44,304 nt of DNA. It comes from SUG2458 sp051872335 (GTDB lineage Bacteria > Bacillota_I > Bacilli_A > RFN20 > CAG-826). Of the stretch, positions 1 to 8,754 are shown piece by piece. Both the position numbers and the translations under genes were made by a program. Location of the stretch: positions 1 to 44,304 of the forward strand of contig JBJEDT010000015.1 in NCBI GenBank assembly GCA_051872335.1. Direction: 5' to 3'. Each line of letters opens with the position of its first letter. The first letter of the stretch is position 1. The notes under the pieces were generated by a model that searched no databases, was not told where the DNA came from, and saw only the letters and a program-made list of their open reading frames with translations.

Positions 1-60
1 AAAGGAAAAGTTATAAAGTTATTCATATCTTTGAGTAATTTTATAATACAAGGATAACAA

Positions 61-1458
61 ATGAATAAAAAAGCAAAAACTTTACTAAAGTTTGGTGCAA
101 TTTGTTTCAGTGTATTAATGTTTTCTACTTCATGTAGTGCAAACTTTTGTTCAGTTAATGACCAAGCTCATATTTTATATAAATATGATTCTGGTTTGAG
201 CTATACAGAAGATGGAAATGTCCAATATACTGAAGATGGCAAATTAATGTTTGCTAGTAGTACAATTACTTCTTTGGTTGCAGAATTAGGAGATGAATAT
301 GGTGTTCCATCTTATGTTTTCTTTAAAGCATTAGATGATAAAACTTATTCGGCTGCTGTAGCTCTTGCTATTAATGAAGGTCATGGTGATTATACAAAAG
401 AAGAAGTTTTATATCACTATGGTTATGTTCGTTATGCAGGTGTTTCAACCAATAAGAAAGGTAAAGAAGTCGATACTTTATTTGCAAATTTTGATGCTTG
501 GGTTTCAGAAATTAATGCTACATTACCTGCATCAGATGTTGCAAACCAAGATTTCATATCTGCTTATAAATCAAAATTAAACTCTTATGTTTCTGGTATT
601 AGGACATGTATTACTCCAACTGACGGATATTTTGGAAAAGATGAAGATTTATTCATTGAAGGAAAAACATGGGGAGATGCTTGGAAACATGGTCTTATTG
701 AAGGACTAATTATTTATCCTGTTGCTTGGTTTGCTGACCTTTTAGCAAATTCAATGTCTTCATCTGTTGGAGCGGGGGCTGCTGCATTATTATCTATTTT
801 AATTGTTACAATTATTGTTAGGGTATTAATGACACTTGCAACATTCAAATCAACAATGAGTCAACAAAAGATTTCAGCATTACAACCTGAATTAGCAAAG
901 ATTCAAGCTAAGTATCCAAATTCAAATACAAATCAATATGATAAACAAAGAATGGCTCAAGAACAAATGAACTTATATAAGAAACATAAAATTAATCCAT
1001 TTAGTTCTATTTTAGTTCTTATCATTCAATTCCCTATCTTTATTGGTATCTGGGGTGCTTTAAGTGGTGCTTCAGTATTATCAACAGGTTCTGTATTTGG
1101 AGTTTATCTATCAGAATCTATTAGTTCCGTTATCTTAACTTGGTCATTTAATGGAGCATGGTGGGCAGCACTTGTATTATTTATTTTAATGTCTGGCATT
1201 CAAATTGTTGCTTCTAAATTACCACAATGGATGCAAAAGAAAGATCTAAAGAAAGTTGCAAAGATGGGAGCTAATCCGGCTGCTGATCAACAACAAAAAA
1301 CTATGAAGTGGATGCAAATCTTCATGATGGTAATGATTATTGTTATGGGATTCACTCTCCCTTCAGGTATGGGTGTCTACTGGTTAGTCGGTGGTATCGT
1401 TTCAATGTTACAAACAATTATTACTCAATCAATTATGAGAAAGAAGAAGGTTAAATAG
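61..1458 (+). CDS. yidC: YidC/Oxa1/SpoIIIJ-type membrane protein insertase, lipoprotein form
   Basis: Inserts and folds membrane proteins with or after SecYEG. The 465-residue protein starts with a lipoprotein signal (lipobox ending at Cys25, FSTSC). The C-terminal half is the conserved insertase: a helix around 238-258 with the catalytic-type Arg254, an amphipathic lysine-rich cytoplasmic hairpin (260-310), helices around 313-333 and 364-385, and a last pair around 415-455, with a basic tail KKKVK. Residues 26 to about 210 form a hydrophilic extracytoplasmic region not seen in the roughly 260-residue Bacillus SpoIIIJ. It lies directly before khpB and mnmE, the usual rnpA-yidC-jag-mnmE order; rnpA would be left of the window. 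An AGGA site lies 6 bases before the ATG. Identity is secure; the role of the inserted domain is unknown. Confidence 0.96.
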   Translation: MNKKAKTLLKFGAICFSVLMFSTSCSANFCSVNDQAHILYKYDSGLSYTEDGNVQYTEDGKLMFASSTITSLVAELGDEYGVPSYVFFKALDDKTYSAAVALAINEGHGDYTKEEVLYHYGYVRYAGVSTNKKGKEVDTLFANFDAWVSEINATLPASDVANQDFISAYKSKLNSYVSGIRTCITPTDGYFGKDEDLFIEGKTWGDAWKHGLIEGLIIYPVAWFADLLANSMSSSVGAGAAALLSILIVTIIVRVLMTLATFKSTMSQQKISALQPELAKIQAKYPNSNTNQYDKQRMAQEQMNLYKKHKINPFSSILVLIIQFPIFIGIWGALSGASVLSTGSVFGVYLSESISSVILTWSFNGAWWAALVLFILMSGIQIVASKLPQWMQKKDLKKVAKMGANPAADQQQKTMKWMQIFMMVMIIVMGFTLPSGMGVYWLVGGIVSMLQTIITQSIMRKKKVK

Positions 1459-1462
1459 ATTT

Positions 1463-2110
1463 ATGAAAAGATTTACAGCAAAAACTTTAGATGATGCTAT
1501 CGTACTAGCTTGTCAAGATTATGGTATTTTACCTGATCAATTAAATTATGCAGTTATCGAAGAAAAGAAAGGCTTGTTTGCAAAAAAAGTTGAAATTGAA
1601 GTTTATGATTTAAGTGATGCAATTGAATTTGCTCAAGAATATCTTGTAAATGCTATTTCTATATTTGGAATTACAGCAACAACAAAAGCTTCTCTTTCTG
1701 ATGATATAATTAAAATTACAATTAATTCTGACCACAACTCAATTTTAATTGGTAAAAATGGTCGTACATTACAAGCACTTAATGAATTAACTAAATTAGC
1801 AGTTTCTTCAAGATTTAAGAAAAGATATCGTGTATTATTAGATATTGCTGATTACAAAGGTGATAAATATAAACGTGTTATTCATATGGCAAAAAGAACA
1901 GCATACGAAGTTCAAAAAACACATGTTGATGCTGAACTTGATCCAATGACTGCAGATGAAAGAAGAGTAGTTCATAATGCTCTTTCTAGAATTCGTAATA
2001 TTTCGACTGAATCTACTGGAGAAGGAAAGAAAAGACATATTGTTATAAAATATGTTGCTTCTAAAAAAGTAGAAGAAGAAAAAGATTCCAACGAAGAAGT
2101 TTCTGAATAA
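1463..2110 (+). CDS. khpB: RNA-binding protein KhpB/Jag (Jag-N, KH, R3H)
   Basis: Single-stranded RNA-binding protein; in Firmicutes KhpB pairs with KhpA and affects cell division and elongation and small-RNA regulation. The 215 residues show the Jag-N domain (1-50, with the KGLFAKK signature), a KH domain with its loop IGKNGR near 93-98, and an R3H domain near 150-200 containing ERRVVHNAL. The end is a short acidic tail. It starts 4 bases after the yidC stop, so the two are probably co-transcribed, and a strong terminator follows. Nothing unusual; the family's exact RNA targets cannot be read here. Confidence 0.95.
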   Translation: MKRFTAKTLDDAIVLACQDYGILPDQLNYAVIEEKKGLFAKKVEIEVYDLSDAIEFAQEYLVNAISIFGITATTKASLSDDIIKITINSDHNSILIGKNGRTLQALNELTKLAVSSRFKKRYRVLLDIADYKGDKYKRVIHMAKRTAYEVQKTHVDAELDPMTADERRVVHNALSRIRNISTESTGEGKKRHIVIKYVASKKVEEEKDSNEEVSE

Positions 2111-2115
2111 AAACT

Positions 2116-2156
2116 AATAGCTATTGAAATTGTTTGCTTTCAATAGCTATTTTTCT
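2116..2156 (+). terminator. Intrinsic terminator after yidC-khpB
   Basis: A perfect 14-base inverted repeat (AATAGCTATTGAAA with its complement) around an 8-base loop is followed by a T run. It closes the yidC-khpB unit. Confidence 0.9.
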
Positions 2157-2224
2157 TAAAAAGTAAAACACTCAATAATTTATTTTTAATTTATGCTATA
2201 TTTATATAGGAAGAAGGGATATTA

Positions 2225-3559
2225 ATGTTTGATACAATCGTCGCTGTTGCAACTCCATTAATGAAATCAGCTTTAGCAATCATTCGTGTAAGTGGTAATG
2301 ATTGTTTTGATATTGTTTCAAAAATATGTAAAAAAGATTTATCAACTATAACAAAAAGAGAAATTGTATATGGACATATTTATGATGGTGAAGAAGTAAT
2401 TGATGAAGTGGTCATGAATGTTTATGTTGGACCAAAATCATTTACTGGTGAAAATCTAATCGAAATCATGTGTCATGGTTCTGTATTAATTTGTGATGAG
2501 ATTGTTTCATTATTAATTAAATATGGAGCAAGATATGCAGCAGGTGGAGAATTTTCTTCAAGAGCCTTTCTTCATAATCGCATCGACTTAATTCAAGCAG
2601 AGGCAATTAATGATGTTATTAATGCAACTACTAAAGAAGCTAAGAAATTATCATTAATGAGTTTAGATGGTAAAACATCAGCAACTTTATTACCTATTAA
2701 AACAAAGATAGCTGATTTATTAAGTCAAATTGAAGTTAACATTGATTATCCTGAATATTTAGATATCGAAGAAGTCACTTATTCAAAAGTAAGTGAAGTT
2801 GTCGATGAATTACATAAAGATATTTTAAAACTTATTGATGATGGTAAGAAAGGCAAAATCATTAAAGATGGTTTAAATGTTGTTATATGTGGTAAACCAA
2901 ATGTTGGCAAATCTTCTCTACTTAATTCTTTATTACAAGAAGATAAAGCTATAGTTACTTCAATTCCAGGAACAACTCGAGATATTGTTGAAGGGGATAT
3001 CAATTTAGGTGGTATTGCTTTACATCTTGTTGATACTGCAGGTTTACATGATACAGATGATTTCATTGAATCGATTGGTATTGATAAATCAAAAGAAGCG
3101 ATTAATAAAGCAGATTTAGCTTTGATTGTTTTAGATGCTTCTAGCAAAATAGATGATTATGATAAAGAAATTTTAGATTTCACTAAAGATATGAATAGAA
3201 TAATCATTTATAATAAAATTGATTTAATAGAAAATAAAAAATTTGATGATCAATATGTTTATATTTCAGCATTAAATAACAACACTAAGGATTTAAAAGA
3301 AAAAATTATTAATATGTTTGGCATTACTGAAGAAACATACAATACTCCTAGTTTAAATAATGCTCGTCAAATTGGACTATTATATTCATGTAATGAATGC
3401 TTATTAAAAGCAAAAGAAGATGCTTTAAGTGGTTTACCAATTGATTTAGTAAGTGTTTCATTGCAAAACGCATATGGTTTAATTTTAGATTGTTTAGGTG
3501 AATCGCATGATCACGATTTAACTAAGGAAATATTTTCAAGATTTTGTGTAGGTAAGTAA
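2225..3559 (+). CDS. mnmE: tRNA modification GTPase MnmE (TrmE)
   Basis: With MnmG it makes 5-carboxymethylaminomethyluridine at wobble position 34 of certain tRNAs. The 444 residues have the folate-binding N-terminal domain (1-118), a helical domain, an inserted G domain with G1 GKPNVGKSS (about 223-231), G3 DTAGLHDTDD and G4 NKID, and the C-terminal catalytic motif FCVGK (usually FCIGK). A GGAAGAAGGG ribosome site precedes the ATG and a TATATT-like box with an upstream TG lies about 25 bases before it. It is the first gene of a tight run through tatD, rnmV and rsmA with gaps of 2 bases or overlaps. mnmG is not in this window. Confidence 0.97.
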   Translation: MFDTIVAVATPLMKSALAIIRVSGNDCFDIVSKICKKDLSTITKREIVYGHIYDGEEVIDEVVMNVYVGPKSFTGENLIEIMCHGSVLICDEIVSLLIKYGARYAAGGEFSSRAFLHNRIDLIQAEAINDVINATTKEAKKLSLMSLDGKTSATLLPIKTKIADLLSQIEVNIDYPEYLDIEEVTYSKVSEVVDELHKDILKLIDDGKKGKIIKDGLNVVICGKPNVGKSSLLNSLLQEDKAIVTSIPGTTRDIVEGDINLGGIALHLVDTAGLHDTDDFIESIGIDKSKEAINKADLALIVLDASSKIDDYDKEILDFTKDMNRIIIYNKIDLIENKKFDDQYVYISALNNNTKDLKEKIINMFGITEETYNTPSLNNARQIGLLYSCNECLLKAKEDALSGLPIDLVSVSLQNAYGLILDCLGESHDHDLTKEIFSRFCVGK

Positions 3560-3561
3560 TT

Positions 3562-4341
3562 ATGTATTTTGAAACTCATTGTCATTTAAATGATAAACAA
3601 TTTAGTGAAGATTTAGGAAACTGTATTGAAAATGCACTTAGTAATGGGTGTGTTGGTTTTAATATTGTTGGTTGGGATTTAGAATCCTCAAAAGCAGCTA
3701 TTGAAATTGCTAGTGCTCATAAAGAAATTATTGCTACAGTCGGTTTACATCCTCAAAATTGTTTAGAAGCTCCTAAGGATGAACTTGCAAATATTGTTGA
3801 ATTAATTGGAGCAGATACTGATAAAAAAATTAAGGCTATTGGTGAAATCGGTTTAGATTATTATTGGGATAAAGATGAAGATCACCATCGAATACAAAGA
3901 CAATTTTTTGAAAAACAAATTCAGTTAGCAAATATTTTTGATTTACCAATAGTAGTTCATTCTCGTGATGCTTTAATGGATACATATGAAGTCTTACGTG
4001 AAAATCCAGTAAGAAGAAGGGGAGTAATTCACTGCTTTAGTGGAAGCCCTGAAATGGCTGGTTTATTTGTTCATTTGGGATTTTTAATTGGAATTGGTGG
4101 AGTAGTAACTTTCAAGAATTCCAAAGCTATTAAGGATGTGGTAGCTGAAATACCTCTTCAATATTTAGTTGTTGAAACTGACTCTCCATATCTAACTCCT
4201 GAGCCACATAGAGGAAAAAGAAATGAGCCATCATATATTCCAAATATTATTGAAGAAATAGCTCGAATCAAAGGAATATCTACAAAAGAAGTAGAAGAAG
4301 TAACGACCGAAAACGCTCGTATACTTTTTAATATGTTGTAA
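3562..4341 (+). CDS. tatD: TatD family metal-dependent deoxyribonuclease
   Basis: Amidohydrolase-fold hydrolase; characterised TatD proteins are 3'-5' DNA exonucleases used in DNA repair. The 259 residues are full length. Metal-site motifs are visible in order: HxH at residues 6 and 8 (ETHCHLN), GEIGLDYYWD, VVHSRDA, IHCFSGS and VETDSPYLTPEPHRGKRNEP. It begins 2 bases after mnmE and is followed 2 bases later by rnmV, matching the Bacillus tatD-rnmV-rsmA order. The cellular substrate is not evident from sequence. Confidence 0.95.
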   Translation: MYFETHCHLNDKQFSEDLGNCIENALSNGCVGFNIVGWDLESSKAAIEIASAHKEIIATVGLHPQNCLEAPKDELANIVELIGADTDKKIKAIGEIGLDYYWDKDEDHHRIQRQFFEKQIQLANIFDLPIVVHSRDALMDTYEVLRENPVRRRGVIHCFSGSPEMAGLFVHLGFLIGIGGVVTFKNSKAIKDVVAEIPLQYLVVETDSPYLTPEPHRGKRNEPSYIPNIIEEIARIKGISTKEVEEVTTENARILFNML

Positions 4342-4343
4342 TT

Positions 4344-4907
4344 ATGGAAAAGTATTATATTGATGGTGTGATTGTTGTTGAAGGAAAAAGTGATGTTACT
4401 TTTCTTCAAGAATTTATAGATACAGTTTTTGTAACTACAAACGGGTCTGAAATTTCAAAAGAAACAATTAACTATATAAAAGAATTAAAAAAACATAATC
4501 GAGTTATTGTTTTAACAGATCCTGATTCTCCAGGACAAAGATTAAGAAGTATTTTAGATGAAAACATTGAAGGTTTAGAGCATGCTTTTGTGGATAAGAA
4601 AAATTCGATTAAAAAGCATAAAGTAGGTGTTGCTGAATCTACTAAAGAAGAAGTTTTAAAAGCATTAAAACATTCTATTATTAGTTCTAAATCTACAATT
4701 CAAACTATAACTCTTGATGAATTATATTCATTGCATTTATCTGGATATGATAATTCTAGTTATTTACGAAATAAAATTTGTGAAGAATTAAATTTAGGTT
4801 TTTGTTCTACTAATAAAACTTTTTTAAAAAGATTAAATGCACTTCAAATTGATAAAACAAAATTAGAAGAAATTCTTGAAAGGATAACAAATGATGATTG
4901 CGAATAA
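4344..4907 (+). CDS. rnmV: Ribonuclease M5 (TOPRIM)
   Basis: Matures the 5' and 3' ends of 5S rRNA in low-GC Gram-positives. The 187 residues carry an N-terminal TOPRIM fold: VVEGKSDVTFLQE with the catalytic Glu near residue 12, then VIVLTDPDSPGQRLR with the DxD-type metal ligands near 55. The second half matches the RNase M5 C-terminal domain. Length equals the Bacillus enzyme. Its last 17 bases overlap the rsmA start, so translation is probably coupled. Confidence 0.94.
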   Translation: MEKYYIDGVIVVEGKSDVTFLQEFIDTVFVTTNGSEISKETINYIKELKKHNRVIVLTDPDSPGQRLRSILDENIEGLEHAFVDKKNSIKKHKVGVAESTKEEVLKALKHSIISSKSTIQTITLDELYSLHLSGYDNSSYLRNKICEELNLGFCSTNKTFLKRLNALQIDKTKLEEILERITNDDCE

Positions 4908-5718
4908 AGATTATGTTATCAATAAATTAAATGAGTTAACGGTATATGCTAAGAAAAATTTTGGCCAAAATTTTTTAATTAATGATGATATCTGTCAAAG
5001 AATAGTTGGGGCACTTGATATTAAAGAAAATGAAACAATTATTGAAATAGGACCAGGACTTGGTGCTTTATCTTATTATTTATCTTTATTTCCAAATAAT
5101 GTTCAATTATATGATGTCGATGAAGATATGGTTAATCATTTAAATAAGATTTTTAAAAAGAATGAAAATGTTCAAGTAATTAATCAAGATTTTTTAAAAG
5201 TAGATTTAGATAGTATCGAGGGAAATATTAAAGTAATTGGCAATCTACCTTATTACATTACTACACCTTTAATTGAAAAAGTTCTTTTATCGAAAGCTAA
5301 GATTAAGAAAGCTGTATTTATGATTCAAAAAGAGGTTTTACCTTGTTTAGTAGCGAAAGTTAATCAAAAAGAATATGGCCCTTTATCTATCTTAATTGAA
5401 GGTGTTGGAAACATTAGTAAAGTAATGGATGTCTCAAGAAATAACTTCTATCCAGTTCCACATGTTGATTCAACAGTCTTTCAAATTGAATTTAAGGAGG
5501 ATATTAATAAAGAAGAAACCATTAAGTTATATAAATTAATTTCTCAATTATTTTTAATGAGAAGAAAAACAATTTTAAATAACTTAACTTCAATTGTTAA
5601 AGATAAAACAAAAGCCCAAGAGATTTTAAATATTTGTCATATTGATGAATTAAAAAGACCAGAGAATTTATCATTAAAAAATTATATAGATATAGCAAAC
5701 GCACTGGCAAAAAATTAA
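4891..5718 (+). CDS. rsmA: 16S rRNA dimethyladenosine transferase RsmA/KsgA
   Basis: SAM-dependent dimethylation of two adjacent adenosines in helix 45 of 16S rRNA. Visible motifs in 275 residues: KKNFGQNFLIND (RNA-binding N-terminus), IEIGPGLGALS (SAM motif I), NQDFLKVD, and the catalytic motif IV GNLPYYITTP. The C-terminal helical domain is complete. The start is the first of two adjacent ATGs inside rnmV, about 7 bases after an AAAGGA site. Confidence 0.96.
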   Translation: MMIANKDYVINKLNELTVYAKKNFGQNFLINDDICQRIVGALDIKENETIIEIGPGLGALSYYLSLFPNNVQLYDVDEDMVNHLNKIFKKNENVQVINQDFLKVDLDSIEGNIKVIGNLPYYITTPLIEKVLLSKAKIKKAVFMIQKEVLPCLVAKVNQKEYGPLSILIEGVGNISKVMDVSRNNFYPVPHVDSTVFQIEFKEDINKEETIKLYKLISQLFLMRRKTILNNLTSIVKDKTKAQEILNICHIDELKRPENLSLKNYIDIANALAKN

Positions 5719-5739
5719 CATTAACATATTACTATATGT

Positions 5740-6483
5740 ATGAGAGTTAATGATTTAGTTACTAGACATAAATATGGGAATGATATCGTATTTAAAATAA
5801 CAAAAATTGAAAATAATATTGCTTATCTTAAAGGAGAAGTGATAAGATTATTCGCGGATGCAGAGTTATCTGATTTAACACGTGTTGAGGTAGATGATTC
5901 TTTAAAAAACATTCCGACATTTGCTTTTAAAAAAGAAAGTGGCCAAATCAATGGTAAGATTCTTCATATTGATGGAGATGAATATTATCTTAATAAAGCG
6001 ATGGAATATTATAAGAAAGCAAATGTTTCTTGTGTTGGATATTTTATACGAGAACAAAACGTTGAAATATCATTAAAGAATTTATTAAATGAACACCATC
6101 CAGATATTCTTGTTATTACCGGTCATGATGCTTATGATGGAAAAGAAATTAAAAATCTAGGATCATACCGAACAAGTAAATATTTTATTAATGCTATTAA
6201 TATAGCTCGATCATATCAAAGTAATAAAGATGGATTAGCTATTATTGCTGGTGCTTGTCAAAGTAATTTTGAAGCATTAATTAGTGCAGGAGCAAACTTT
6301 GCTTCTTCACCTAAAAGAGAAAATATTCATCTTTTAGATCCAGTTATAATTGCCATTAACTTAGCATTAGCTTTAGTTGATGAATATATTCAACCAGAAG
6401 ATTTAGTTAAAAAAACAATTACTAAAAGTCTAGGAGGAATACAAACCAAAGGGTTTGCACGTAGAATTTATATAGGAGGTTAG
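5740..6483 (+). CDS. yabG: Sporulation-specific protease YabG
   Basis: YabG (peptidase family U57) trims spore coat and cortex-interface proteins in Bacillus and Clostridium. The 247 residues match it over nearly the whole length: the N-terminal SH3-like start MRVNDLVTRHKYGNDIVFKI, then LHIDGDEYYLNKA, DILVITGHDAYDG, YRTSKYFINAI, AGACQSNFEALISAGANFASSP and the end LGGIQTKGFARRIY. It is some 40 residues shorter than the Bacillus protein, mostly in the middle and tail. It sits between rsmA and ispE exactly as in Bacillus, where veg and sspF intervene before ispE; those are missing here. No good ribosome site is visible before the ATG. Its presence argues for spore formation or recent loss of it. 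Confidence 0.93.
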   Translation: MRVNDLVTRHKYGNDIVFKITKIENNIAYLKGEVIRLFADAELSDLTRVEVDDSLKNIPTFAFKKESGQINGKILHIDGDEYYLNKAMEYYKKANVSCVGYFIREQNVEISLKNLLNEHHPDILVITGHDAYDGKEIKNLGSYRTSKYFINAINIARSYQSNKDGLAIIAGACQSNFEALISAGANFASSPKRENIHLLDPVIIAINLALALVDEYIQPEDLVKKTITKSLGGIQTKGFARRIYIGG

Positions 6484-6488
6484 GTTGT

Positions 6489-7340
6489 ATGCTTATTGAA
6501 GCAAATGCAAAAATCAATTTAGCATTAAATGTTGTAGAAAGAAGAGTTGATTTATATCACAATCTTGATATGGTCAATATACCACTAAAGTTACATGACA
6601 CAATAGATATTTCTATACTGCCTTTTAAAGGTGAAGATTCATTTATCACATGTGATGACTCTAGTTTATCAACAAACGATTACAATCTAGCTTGCATTGC
6701 TTTAAAAAAGATGAGAGAACGTTTTAAGTTCACTCAACAATTCCGTATTCATATTCATAAAGTTATACCTGCTTCAGCTGGTTTAGGTGGTGGAAGTAGT
6801 AATGCTGCTGCTGTTATGAATGCAGTTGTAAAATTATTAAATATTAAAACAACTACTGAAGAACTTTTTAAAATAGCTTTAGAAATAGGTGCAGATGTTC
6901 CTTATTTTTTAATTAATAAACCTGCTCGTGTAAATGGCATAGGTGAGTTTATATCTCCTATTAATATCAAGAAAAAATACGATGTATTACTTGTTAAACC
7001 TAAACAAGGTTGTTCAACAACTTCAGTATTTAAAGCTTCTCAACCTAGTCATTGGGGCACAGCAAATATTGATCAAGTAATTGAATGTATTAAAAATGAT
7101 GATATTAAAAATTTAAAACAATATATAGGAAATGATTTAGAAGAAGCTGCAGCTTCTCTAGTTCCTGAAATTAAAGATGTTAAAGAAAGATTATTAAATG
7201 ATGGATTTGATATTGTCGGTATGACAGGAAGTGGCTCTACTGTATTTGCTTTAATTACTAATACAAGACTTTTAAAAAGAAAAATTAATCAATATCGTAA
7301 AGACTATGATTTTGTTGAAGTAACATCAATAAACTTATAA
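6489..7340 (+). CDS. ispE: 4-diphosphocytidyl-2-C-methyl-D-erythritol kinase IspE
   Basis: ATP-dependent fourth step of the MEP isoprenoid pathway. The 283-residue GHMP kinase has the N-terminal NAKINLALNV, the phosphate loop PASAGLGGGSSNAAAV near 95-110, GADVPYFL, and the C-terminal GHMP motif MTGSGSTVFAL. A GGAGGTT ribosome site sits 9 bases before ATG, and the gap after yabG is only 5 bases. It implies the organism uses the MEP pathway. A terminator follows. Confidence 0.96.
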   Translation: MLIEANAKINLALNVVERRVDLYHNLDMVNIPLKLHDTIDISILPFKGEDSFITCDDSSLSTNDYNLACIALKKMRERFKFTQQFRIHIHKVIPASAGLGGGSSNAAAVMNAVVKLLNIKTTTEELFKIALEIGADVPYFLINKPARVNGIGEFISPINIKKKYDVLLVKPKQGCSTTSVFKASQPSHWGTANIDQVIECIKNDDIKNLKQYIGNDLEEAAASLVPEIKDVKERLLNDGFDIVGMTGSGSTVFALITNTRLLKRKINQYRKDYDFVEVTSINL

Positions 7341-7348
7341 AAAAATTC

Positions 7349-7382
7349 AAACAAACAATTATTTAGATTGTTTGTTTTTATT
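7349..7382 (+). terminator. Intrinsic terminator after ispE
   Basis: An 11-base perfect inverted repeat (AAACAAACAAT and its complement) with a 7-base loop runs into a T-rich tract. It separates ispE from glmU. Confidence 0.88.
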
Positions 7383-7432
7383 TTACTCATATTTATAGCA
7401 TATTAATTAATGGTTAGTTCATTTATTTTAAT

Positions 7433-8725
7433 ATGAAAAATAAGATATTTGCTATTATTCTATCTGGTGGTAGAGGTACACGTTTTAATAACCACTATTA
7501 TGAAAGTAAAGTACTTTATGAAATTATTGATAAACCGATTATTTTATATACAATAGATACCTTAATGGAAAACAATATCTTTGATATTTATATTATATGT
7601 AACAACGAAAATTATCCTTTTATAAAAGAAAAGGTTGGTGTGAAAGCTAAATATTTTATTCAAAAAGAATATTCAGGTACAGGTGGTTGTTTAAAAGAAT
7701 TAATTAATAAGTTAAAAGGTATTGAATGTAAAGATTACTTAATTATTAATGGAGATACTCCAATATATGATAAAGAATCAATTAAAAATCTAATAAATAA
7801 AAAAAGAACTACACGAACTCAACTATCTTTTGTAGCATTTAAAGATAATCTTCAAAATGAGTATGGAGAAATTAAAAGGATATTCTTTAAAAATAAAATA
7901 GTAAATCAAAAAAATATTAATAAGGATAAAATAAGATTATTAAATGCTGGTGTATATTTAATTAGTAAAGATACTTTAATTACAAACATTGTAAAAATTA
8001 AATCTTATAACCATGAGTATGGAATTACTTCTTTAATTAATGATTGCCATCTTAAAACATCTTATTATTTATATTGCAATAAGTTATATGGCTTGAATTA
8101 TCCAAGTGATGTTAGTTTAATAGAATCTATTATTTCGAAATTTAATATAAAGAAGATTGAACATAAACAAGATATTATTTTTACTAATAAAGATTCTATC
8201 GTTTTAGGTAGTGATGTAGTAATAGGTAAGAACGTTATTATTAAATCTAATAATATAATTAAAGGTAAATCAATTATAAAAGATAATACGATTATAAATG
8301 AAAACTGTTTCATCAATAATTCAATAATCGGTCCTTATTCCAAGGTTGGTCCATTTACATACTTAAGAGAAAATGTAATATTAGAAGGTATTAATAAAAT
8401 AGGGAGTTTTGTAGAACTCAAAAATGTAACGTTAGGACAATATTCAAAGATTCCTCATTTATCTTATATAGGTGATGCCGATATTGGAAAACATACTAAC
8501 ATTGGTGCAGGGGTAATAACTTGTAATTATAATGGTAAAGATAAAAATAAAACAACAATAGGTAATAAATGTTTTATTGGAGCAAACTCAAATTTAATAG
8601 CACCTTTAAAAATAGATGATAATGTATATATTGCTGCAGGATCTACTATTGATCAAAATATTGAAAAGAACACTTTTGTTATTGAAAGGTCAAAACCTAT
8701 ACTTAAAGAAAATAAATTTAAGTAG
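7433..8725 (+). CDS. glmU: Bifunctional GlmU, divergent pyrophosphorylase half
   Basis: Makes UDP-N-acetylglucosamine from glucosamine-1-phosphate by acetylation and uridylylation. Of 430 residues the first 230 form a nucleotidyltransferase with LSGGRGTRFNN, GDTPIYD, YGEIKRI and NAGVYLIS; the usual PKVLH is replaced by SKVLYEI, so this half is divergent. The C-terminal left-handed beta-helix is better conserved: GPFTYLREN, IGSFVELKN, HLSYIGDADIG with the catalytic His, GAGVITCNYNG, and FIGANSNLIAPL. Bacillus has purR and spoVG between ispE and glmU; here they are absent. No clear ribosome site precedes the ATG; an eight-codon reading frame (7410-7436) ends by overlapping the start as ATGA. 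Confidence 0.9.
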   Translation: MKNKIFAIILSGGRGTRFNNHYYESKVLYEIIDKPIILYTIDTLMENNIFDIYIICNNENYPFIKEKVGVKAKYFIQKEYSGTGGCLKELINKLKGIECKDYLIINGDTPIYDKESIKNLINKKRTTRTQLSFVAFKDNLQNEYGEIKRIFFKNKIVNQKNINKDKIRLLNAGVYLISKDTLITNIVKIKSYNHEYGITSLINDCHLKTSYYLYCNKLYGLNYPSDVSLIESIISKFNIKKIEHKQDIIFTNKDSIVLGSDVVIGKNVIIKSNNIIKGKSIIKDNTIINENCFINNSIIGPYSKVGPFTYLRENVILEGINKIGSFVELKNVTLGQYSKIPHLSYIGDADIGKHTNIGAGVITCNYNGKDKNKTTIGNKCFIGANSNLIAPLKIDDNVYIAAGSTIDQNIEKNTFVIERSKPILKENKFK

Positions 8726-8754
8726 TATAATACTTTTTAGGTTAGGTGAAAATT

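Noticed and set aside
1..60. Possible origin-of-replication signals or end of rnpA at the left edge
   Set aside because: Only 60 bases are visible and no DnaA-box cluster or RnpA motif could be read.
5715..5739. Possible sigma-K or sigma-E promoter before yabG
   Set aside because: CATATTACTA only loosely resembles the -10 consensus and lies too near the ATG; no matching -35 was found.
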